25,389 nucleotides of DNA, from assembly GCA_000695325.1 (NCBI GenBank), contig AVPN01000690.1, positions 1 through 25,389 on the forward strand, given 5' to 3'. The translations under genes and the position numbers were made by a program. Numbering within the stretch: the first letter of the stretch is position 1; each line of letters opens with the position of its first letter. The notes beneath the pieces were generated by a model that saw only the letters and a program-made list of their open reading frames with translations, was not told where the DNA came from and did no database searches. Of this stretch, positions 1 to 7,700 are shown piece by piece. Origin of the DNA: Pleurobrachia bachei. Its lineage: Eukaryota; Ctenophora; Tentaculata; Cydippida; Pleurobrachiidae.

Positions 1-48
<48 letters not shown>
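1..48. repeat. (GA)n microsatellite at the window edge
   Basis: An almost pure GA dinucleotide run with a few GATA interruptions. The far end of the window is also GA/CT repeat, so both edges look like assembly breaks in microsatellite rather than biological boundaries. The stretch 49-302 holds no recognisable gene. It may include the 5' leader of the gene starting at 303; a TTTTTAG just before the start codon could be a splice acceptor of an upstream untranslated exon. Confidence 0.95.
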
Positions 49-302
49 CATTGCAAGAGAGGGAATAATTTTAAAGATCGAGAGAGAGTAAGAACGAAAA
101 TCGTCGTCTATTGGAGTGTCTGCAGCTGTCAGACCAACAATACTCCATTTGCATTTGTCTATAATTTACATCTGAACTAGGAGACTGGAGAGAAAGATTT
201 CAAGAGATCAGTCGATTTTGTTAATAAATGCGTTCACCAGTTAGAACAGTTTCATTCGGATTATTATATCTGTAATCAAAACATTATCTTTTTAGCTCTA
301 TA

Positions 303-1777
303 ATGGCCAGTACATCTCCGCAACCCTCAACATCAGGGTCACCTGAAGCCCCTCCGGATTTATTCAATCGGCTAGAGAGCGTCCACAACAAACTTGACCT
401 TAACGGTAGGTATAATTACAATAGGTTCATATATTATGCATGTCTTCCAACAGTTAAAATATTTTTTTCACCGACGGGTTACTGTAAAGGTTTGGGTAAG
501 GTTTGGCTAAGGTTTGGGTTGGAATAAGGTTCAATAAACACACATTCTGTTCCCCATGATCTGCAGGTCTGTGGGTTTCCTCCATGGAACTGGGAGATGA
601 GTATGCCACTTACATGGAGAGCTTTGGTCACAACGCTCTCACCTCCTCTATTATGTCATACTTTATGAAAGAAATCCATGAATACAAATTCTTTGTCGAG
701 GAACTTCGAATAAAGGTAGTGTACGAGATACGGGAAATAAGTTTCCACTGTCTATATATAGTCGGACATGGACAACGATCGATTTACCTGAACCCCGATT
801 TACCGGGAGAATAAACTTCCCCCGATGTAGGAAAATAACAGTATTTAACCCCGATATGCTGGGTAAAATCCTTTTCCCGGTAAATCAGGGTCCGGGAAAT
901 TAGTTTCATCCATTCATGCATTGTCAGATTTCAAATGTGACTTGTTTTACAACTGCTTGACAACCAATGATTCAAAGTTGAGATTAGCAGTTTTTTTATC
1001 AGCTAATCTGTAATCATATTGTCCTAGATTGAAACATCGTTTAACGACTTTTCCTACGGAGCGAAAGTATTTGGAAAGACAGCCACGATGCCCTACTGTC
1101 ACTTCTTTGAGAGGACGTCCAGGTTCTATCTGGATGATGAAAACAACCTTGTCGAGGAGATCAACACGAATGGTGAGAAATCTAAATGTTGATCAGCTGT
1201 AATTTATGTATGAAGTTTGGAGTACGCTTCCGTTTGGTTGATGGTTGGCTAAGCAGCATGGAGTTTTAGTATGTCGGCATTCGATCATTTGAGCACATTA
1301 AAAATAAAATAACTGATGAAAAGATGATCTGAGCATGCGACTTTGTTTGTTTTTTTTTGTTGTTGTTTCGATTGCTTGTGCTGCACTGCTACTTGCTGAT
1401 CCGGCCGACTTTTCAACAACTACAAAAGTGGAAATATCATCCTTCTATTTGCTATGTGTGACGCTGGCTTTTCAACTGTGCATTACTCATAATATTATCT
1501 TTCTATCAATTCTCATTTGAATAATTATGCATATGATTCGATGATAATGTGGATCACATAATGTTTAACCCAGCTGAAAATCACGTGATGCCCATAATAT
1601 ATACTAGTATATGGACGTGACGATATAATAACGTTCATCCCATAAGGTGAGGTTGAGACCATTGTGAGGAAACGGGAAGGAAATAGCCTCATTCTCACAT
1701 ACAACCACAATGGTATTAACTGGAGAAGGAGCTTCGAGAGGGCGACTGAGGAGAACTTGAAAAAGGCGTACTGTTAG
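303..1777 (+). CDS. Fatty-acid-binding-protein-like intracellular lipid-binding protein, four exons
   Basis: Exons 303-405, 567-715, 1028-1172 and 1647-1777 join in phase (1, 0, 1) with GT-AG introns and give 175 residues. The FABP (calycin) pattern is clear. It opens with G35-LW, then a Y50-MESFG segment like the YMKxLG helix of FABPs. It ends with NG-EVETIVRK, like DGKETTxxR, and GINWRRSFER, like the C-terminal G..CTRxYE strand. R140 and R160 align with the two fatty-acid carboxylate-binding arginines (Arg106 and Arg126 in muscle FABP); the tyrosine two residues after the second is Phe162 here. Known family members carry fatty acids or retinoids in the cytosol, and that role is inferred. 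About 34 Ser/Pro-rich residues precede the core, so the protein is longer than the usual ~130-140. The start is the first ATG of an open exon. Exon 3 has a good GTGAGA donor. The last part of exon 4 is repeated in antisense at 3375-3487. No signal peptide is visible. Confidence 0.85.
759..902. mobile_element. Degenerate pogo/Tigger-like MITE in FABP intron 2 (ACCGGG type)
   Basis: Repeated copies of CCCCGATTTACCGGG in both orientations, plus the shared middle (AGGAAAATAACAGTATTTAACCCC), match the intact 172-bp elements at 2490 and 3729. The termini are eroded: the left end reads TAGTCGGAC without the leading CA, and the right end is damaged. It is shorter and more diverged than the others, so it is an older insertion. 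Confidence 0.8.
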
Positions 1778-1816
1778 AGACAATTTGTGCAGTGCAAGGT
1801 ATAATGAAATGATGAG

Positions 1817-1822
1817 AATAAA
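1817..1822 (+). terminator. Polyadenylation signal AATAAA of the FABP-like gene
   Basis: AATAAA lies about 40 nt after the TAG stop of the FABP-like gene. It is the first canonical signal downstream, giving a short 3' UTR. It lies inside the left arm of the large palindrome, so its complement is also present near 3329-3334. Confidence 0.6.
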
Positions 1823-2489
1823 GATTGATTTTACTTAGAAATATATAATAGTACTCTTCATTAAGGTGTACGTTATGTATATGAAACGTATTGCAGGAGG
1901 GCGGTTGCTACCACAGGTATATGAGCGCAAGTTTGTGTAAAATTAGAGTTCAAATTTGTTGAGTAAGTTCAAATAGTTTTATTTTACTAATTATTGATGG
2001 ATTGTATTTGAAAATATTGATATTTGAATGCCAAGATTGAAATTCGCCTACAACTAAGAATCCCAATGATTATTGATGTATTTCAAATTTTTGTTTTTGC
2101 TCGTTGCGAGATTATTTTATTGTTTTAAAATACCAAACCTACCGTTTAAACAATGACTATTTTTCCTAAAACGTCCGGGGGTCAGGGGCTGAGGGGTCTA
2201 AACGGGCTAGGACACCACAGTCCGAAATGCGTGGCGGGTGCCGAACCGCCACCCCACCGCCACTTCTTAATTCCATGGATTTGTTTTTAGATCAGACGCG
2301 GTGAACTGCACCACTTTACTTGTAATATACATAATATAACAAAGTGAAACGAGGCTGATTATTAGTATTGCAATAAAAGCACAAACGCACAGAACTATCC
2401 ACAAATAGGTAGTATGCCGCGTATGGATACATCATGGCACTCACTTTCGATTTGTGTGATAAAATCTCAACAGAAGCTAGATATATATA

Positions 2490-2661
2490 CAGTCGGACCC
2501 CGATTTACCGGGATGCTCGGGAGAAAGGGTATTACCCGGTAAATCGGGGTGCCCGGTATATCGGGGTCAAATACTGTTAATTTCCTAATTCGGGGGAAGA
2601 TTATCCTCCCGGTAAAGCGGGGTTCCGGTAAATCGGGGCCCGGTAAATCGGGGTCCGACTG
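2490..2661. mobile_element. 172-bp pogo/Tigger-like MITE (ACCGGG type), centre of the palindrome
   Basis: Terminal inverted repeats CAGTCGGACCCCGATTTA... and ...TAAATCGGGGTCCGACTG are flanked by TA on both sides, as expected for the Tc1/mariner-pogo group. The interior carries about six iterations of a CCGGTAAATCGGGG motif in both orientations and a unique AATACTGTTAATTTCCTAATT middle. No coding capacity; non-autonomous. Confidence 0.88.
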
Positions 2662-3487
2662 TATATATATCTAGCTTCTGTTGAGATTTTATCACACAAA
2701 TCGAAAGTGAGTGCCATGATGTATCCATACGCGGCATACTACCTATTTGTGGATAGTTCTGTGCGTTTGTGCTTTTATTGCAATACTAATAATCAGCCTC
2801 GTTTCACTTTGTTATATTATGTATATTACAAGTAAAGTGGTGCAGTTCACCGCGTCTGATCTAAAAACAAATCCATGGAATTAAGAAGTGGCGGTGGGGT
2901 GGCGGTTCGGCACCCGCCACGCATTTCGGACTGTGGTGTCCTAGCCCGTTTAGACCCCTCAGCCCCTGACCCCCGGACGTTTTAGGAAAAATAGTCATTG
3001 TTTAAACGGTAGGTTTGGTATTTTAAAACAATAAAATAATCTCGCAACGAGCAAAAACAAAAATTTGAAATAAATCAATAATCATTGGGATTCTTAGTTG
3101 TAGGCGAATTTCAATCTTGGCATTCAAATATCAATATTTTCAAATACAATCCATCAATAATTAGTAAAATAAAACTATTTGAACTTACTCAACAAATTTG
3201 AACTCTAATTTTACACAAACTTGCGCTCATATACCTGTGGTAGCAACCGCCCTCCTGCAATACGTTTCATATACATAACGTACACCTTAATGAAGAGTAC
3301 TATTATATATTTCTAAGTAAAATCAATCTTTATTCTCATCATTTCATTATACCTTGCACTGCACAAATTGTCTCTAACAGTACGCCTTTTTCAAGTTCTC
3401 CTCAGTCGCCCTCTCGAAGCTCCTTCTCCAGTTAATACCATTGTGGTTGTATGTGAGAATGAGGCTATTTCCTTCCCGTTTCCTCAC

Positions 3488-3726
3488 CCGCCACTTCTTA
3501 ATTCCATGGATTTGTTTTTAGATCAGACGCGGTGAACTGCACCACTTTACTTGTAATATACATAATATAACAAAGTGAAACGAGGCTGATTATTAGTATT
3601 GCAATAAAAGCACAAACACACAGAACTATCCACAAATAGGTAGTATGCCGCGTATGGATACATCATGGCACTCACTTTCGATTTGTGTGATAAAATCTCA
3701 ACAGAAGCTAGATATATATTAATATA
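3488..3726 (+). repeat. Third, partial direct copy of the palindrome arm
   Basis: This matches 2257-2487 in direct orientation, with an 8-bp AT-rich length difference just before the MITE and one further substitution noticed (CACAAACACACAG against CACAAACGCACAG). It leads into the MITE at 3729. The ancestral order was therefore probably arm, MITE, downstream sequence, with the palindrome added by folding back and then rejoining at this point. Confidence 0.9.
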
Positions 3727-3728
3727 TA

Positions 3729-3900
3729 CAGTCGGACCCCGATTTACCGGGCCCCGATTTACCGGAACCCCGCTTTACCGGGAGGATAATCTTCCCCCGA
3801 ATTAGGAAATTAACAGTATTTGACCCCGATATACCGGGCACCCCGATTTACCGGGTAATACCCTTTCTCCCGAGCATCCCGGTAAATCGGGGTCCGACTG
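3729..3900. mobile_element. 172-bp pogo/Tigger-like MITE, inverted relative to 2490-2661
   Basis: As far as I can read, this is the exact reverse complement of the MITE at 2490-2661, again flanked by TA. It is followed by sequence found nowhere else in the window, so it is probably the original copy at this locus. Confidence 0.88.
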
Positions 3901-3902
3901 TA

Positions 3903-4721
3903 CATAATTCCTAGATATTTTGTGAAATAAATATTCTAATTTCTCACATGTTACATATTGTATCTACAAAATATATTTAAATTCGGGTCTTGGGTTTCCT
4001 ATAATAATTGTGTGATATAATTTGGCATTCTTGTCGATCCTTCCATTGCATGGTGTATTATTTATTATTTTGATCTGTTGGTTATACTTTTAATATGTTA
4101 TATTAGTCGAATCTTTTGAAACTGTGACCACATGTTTTTATCTTTTGGCATACATTTTCCATGCCGAGCCGGAAAAGAGATCAGGGTGACAGTTTGAAAA
4201 AATTCGACTTTGCACCTGTGCACATATCATATAATAACGTCTGATAGCTAAAATAATGAATCCAGTATAGAATATAAAATATTTACAGCTCTTCGTGCAG
4301 ACACATGTTCATGCGTGTGTGTGTGTGTGTATAACAGGAACCGACCGAATCAGGAATATGACCAGGGACTAACCGACTATACCAGTCACGTGACCTAAAT
4401 AACGATCTCTGATTGGTTGTTTACTTGTTTCGGTCGGTTCCTGGTGTGTATTATAACAGTGTGCTTTCTGATCAAACCCCCACCTCGAGAAAAAAAAAAA
4501 AAAAGTGCTCTAACAAACAAACTAAAAAGCCACCATGCGACATAAAGTACACCATGGAACACATTGTCCCTATAACAGATCATCAAAGCGTTTGTAGGTC
4601 TGTCTCTAATGTCTGCTTTGAATATGTCCTCAAAACCTAGAAAGCGGTGCGCACTGTTGGGTACAGTCAGCAACGGGAACGTACTATGCAATCTAACACA
4701 TAAAATGATACACACGTTGTA
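3903..4721. other. Convergent intergenic region between the FABP-like and K2P genes
   Basis: This AT-rich stretch has no convincing gene; short ORFs around 4395-4715 overlap each other and lack any family signal. It contains a GT microsatellite (4315-4330), a small TIR element (4335-4443), an A15 run near 4490, and a minus-strand AATAAA (4061-4066) that could end the K2P transcript. No canonical signal was seen closer to the K2P stop. Confidence 0.5.
4335..4443. mobile_element. 109-bp miniature element with 15-bp terminal inverted repeats
   Basis: CAGGAACCGACCGAA at 4335-4349 is repeated as its perfect reverse complement at 4429-4443. Both flanks contain GTGTGTAT-like sequence, but the left flank is a GT microsatellite, so a target-site duplication cannot be fixed. 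It has no coding capacity. The family is not recognised. Confidence 0.6.
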
Positions 4722-7700
4722 TCACGAAGACGACCTCATAAGATCATCAAAAACCTCAGTGTGTATATAGGATTCTATACTCTGTGTTGATCGGGACATT
4801 TCCGTTTGCCGTCGTTTTTCCGATCTCGGCCTTATTGACCTAAACCAGCTATACAGCACCTCTGAGAATGAGGGTGCGTAACCAAAGTTCGGTTCATTGT
4901 AACTGATTGACCGTACCATCTTGCCGAGGGGCAGGGAAGGAGGGGAGTTACTGGAGAGGTCAGAGAGGGACGAAGAGGATTCACCGGATGATGAACTTGA
5001 CGCATGGCTCATACCATTACTGCGGTTCTCCGTTATAAGATCGCTGGACCCCTTCCCCGAATCATCGGGTATATCGAGGCACACCTGGTCTGGAGCATGT
5101 GCTGCTTGGGTAATGACAATTGAGGGAAGTTTTAGTTCATTTGTATGCTGATTTGTGTAGGAGGCGATGGATGAGGATGATGCTGTAGTTGATGATGGCT
5201 GGGATCCGATGGACTCTTGACGACGGTAACCATGGAAACCACCTCCGTGATCCTCCTCTTCCTCTTCATCGTCATCCTCATCAACAATCCGATCTAGAAC
5301 ACTGAACCCCGGATCTGATACCTCCAAACTGTTTATGTTATTGTTTATATCGACGGGTAAAGTTGGTTGGAGTTCGGGTCGTGGCCCTGATCCCTCCCCG
5401 CCGCCACCCTTGTGGTTTTCTATTCGGAATTTGTACCACTTCTTAAGATGAACTTTGAGGACCTGAGCGGTGACTTGGGAGAGAAAATACCACACGAGGA
5501 CTGATATAAATATGAGGACCATGTTGAAAAATTCCCGTGATATGAGGGCTGGCGAGTTGTTATCCACGTTAACCTGAACAAAGATAGGGAGGTTTATGTT
5601 AGAATTCAATTTCAACCGCAAAATTTGAACTCAAAAGATCAAAATGCCACACGGATAATCATTACCTGAGCAGGAACATAATCCCCAAAACCAATGGTAG
5701 TCATGGTGATGAAACTGAAGTAAAAACTCTGCTCGTAGGACCACGTAGTTTCCTGTGCCTTGAAGACTAGGGTCATCAGCAACAACACTATGATCACCAA
5801 AATAAGGGAACTTGCGAAAACCTGCGGGGGAGGTAGCTGGTGTTGCGGATCAGTATTCTATGCTTTAGCACACACTGCAGAAGAGATCTGATCCTTTCAA
5901 TCAGAGGTTAAGGAGCCATGCATTGCTTCAGGTTCATTTCCATGCAGTCAAAAAACATTTTATTATATTATATGTGTTCAGCATGCTGGTAACTGGAACT
6001 ACGATTAAAGCACATGCCTAATCTAAAAGATAAAGAAAAAACAAGAAAAGGAGTTGCTTGGTTTTGAATTTCTGAAGATCAAACCTCATAGTGCCGAACA
6101 TCAAAATCAGATGATCCGGGCCCCTTCGCCCTAAAAAACCGCGTACGACAAATCCGGGTCTTCAAAAGTCGCAACGTCGTCAATAGTATTTCTGCCACGA
6201 CGTTCAATAAACCTGAAGATTTGATCAAATAATTTGCACGTATAGGAAGTGGAAGCGCCACCTAGTCGACATATTATAACGGGAAAGCATTTACGAATTA
6301 TGGATCTAACCCTATATTGACAGTTCAATCATGAACACTTACCCAGCATAAATGGAATGCCTGCTATGGCAAAAATAACGGATTCACCGGATGATGAACT
6401 TGACGCATGGCTCATACCATTACTGCGGTTCTCGGTGATAAGATCGCTGGACCCCTTCCCCGAATCATCGGGTATATCGAGGCACACCTGGTCTGGAGCA
6501 TGTGCTGCTTGGGTAATGACAATTGAGGGAAGTTTTAGTTCATTTGTATGCTGATTTGTGTAGGAGGCGATGGATGAGGATGATGCTGTAGTTGATGATG
6601 GCTGGGATCCGATGGACTCTTGACGACGGTAACCATGGAAACCACCTCCGTGATCCTCCTCTTCCTCTTCATCGTCATCCTCATCAACAATCCGATCTAG
6701 AACACTGAACCCCGGATCTGATACCTCCAAACTGTTTATGTTATTGTTTATATCGACGGGTAAAGTTGGTTGGAGTTCGGGTCGTGGCCCTGATCCCTCC
6801 CCGCCGCCACCCTTGTGGTTTTCTATTCGGAATTTGTACCACTTCTTAAGATGAACTTTGAGGACCTGAGCGGTGACTTGGGAGAGAAAATACCACACGA
6901 GGACTGATATAAATATGAGGACCATGTTGAAAAATTCCCGTGATATGAGGGCTGGCGAGTTGTTATCCACGTTAACCTGAACAAAGATAGGGAGGTTTAT
7001 GTTAGAATTCAATTTCAACCGCAAAATTTGAACTCAAAAGATCAAAATGCCACACGGATAATCATTACCTGAGCAGGAACATAATCCCCAAAACCAATGG
7101 TAGTCATGGTGATGAAACTGAAGTAAAAACTCTGCTCGTAGGACCACGTAGTTTCCTGTGCCTTGAAGACTAGGGTCATCAGCAACAACACTATGATCAC
7201 CAAAATAAGGGAACTTGCGAAAACCTGCGGGGGAGGTAGCTGGTGTTGCGGATCAGTATTCTATGCTTTAGCACACACTGCAGAAGAGATCTGATCCTTT
7301 CAATCAGAGGTTAAGGAGCCATGCATTGCTTCAGGTTCATTTCCATGCAGTCAAAAAACATTTTATTATATTATATGTGTTCAGCATGCTGGTAACTGGA
7401 ACTACGATTAAAGCACATGCCTAATCTAAAAGATAAAGAAAAACAAGAAAAGGAGTTGCTTGGTTTTGAATTTCTGAAGATCAAACCTCATAGTGCCGAA
7501 CATCAAAATCAGATGATCCGGGCCCCTTCGCCCTAAAAAACCGCGTACGACAAATCCGGGTCTTCAAAAGTCGCAACGTCGTCAATAGTATTTCTGCCAC
7601 GACGTTCAATAAACCTGAAGATTTGATCAAATAATTTGCACGTATAGGAAGTGGAAGCGCCACCTAGTCGACATATTATAACGGGAAAGCATTTACGAAT

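Larger units (their letters stand above)
1664..3487. repeat. Large palindrome: two ~826-bp inverted arms around a MITE
   Basis: The left arm is 1664-2489 and the right arm is 2662-3487. Paired positions sum to 5151 throughout, so there is no net indel. The only mismatch I noticed is 2078 against 3073. The left arm begins inside exon 4 of the FABP-like gene and includes its stop codon and poly(A) signal. The right arm therefore carries an antisense copy of the last ~114 coding bases. The spacer is exactly the 172-bp MITE plus its TA flanks. At 3487/3488 the arm switches without shared bases to a direct copy of 2257 onward. Near-identity means the duplication is very recent, or is an inverted chimera from library or assembly. 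Confidence 0.95.

Noticed and set aside
1525-1710. Minus-strand 61-residue frame over FABP exon 4
   Set aside because: Shadow of the real exon on the other strand; it crosses the intron boundary and has no recognisable content.
1664-3487. Inverted arms as terminal repeats of one large DNA transposon
   Set aside because: The arms contain host gene sequence (FABP exon 4) and have no transposon-like outer ends; a local inverted duplication explains them better.
2490-3900. Motif-rich blocks as a CRISPR or satellite array
   Set aside because: The iterations lie in both orientations inside discrete 172-bp TIR elements with TA flanks, and the host is eukaryotic.
6079-6328. Longer versions of the K2P linker exon starting at GTGGCGCTTCC
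   Set aside because: That acceptor leaves the wrong phase and leads to a stop; the acceptor CTTCAG before 6212 keeps the frame and gives a TM2 continuation of normal length.
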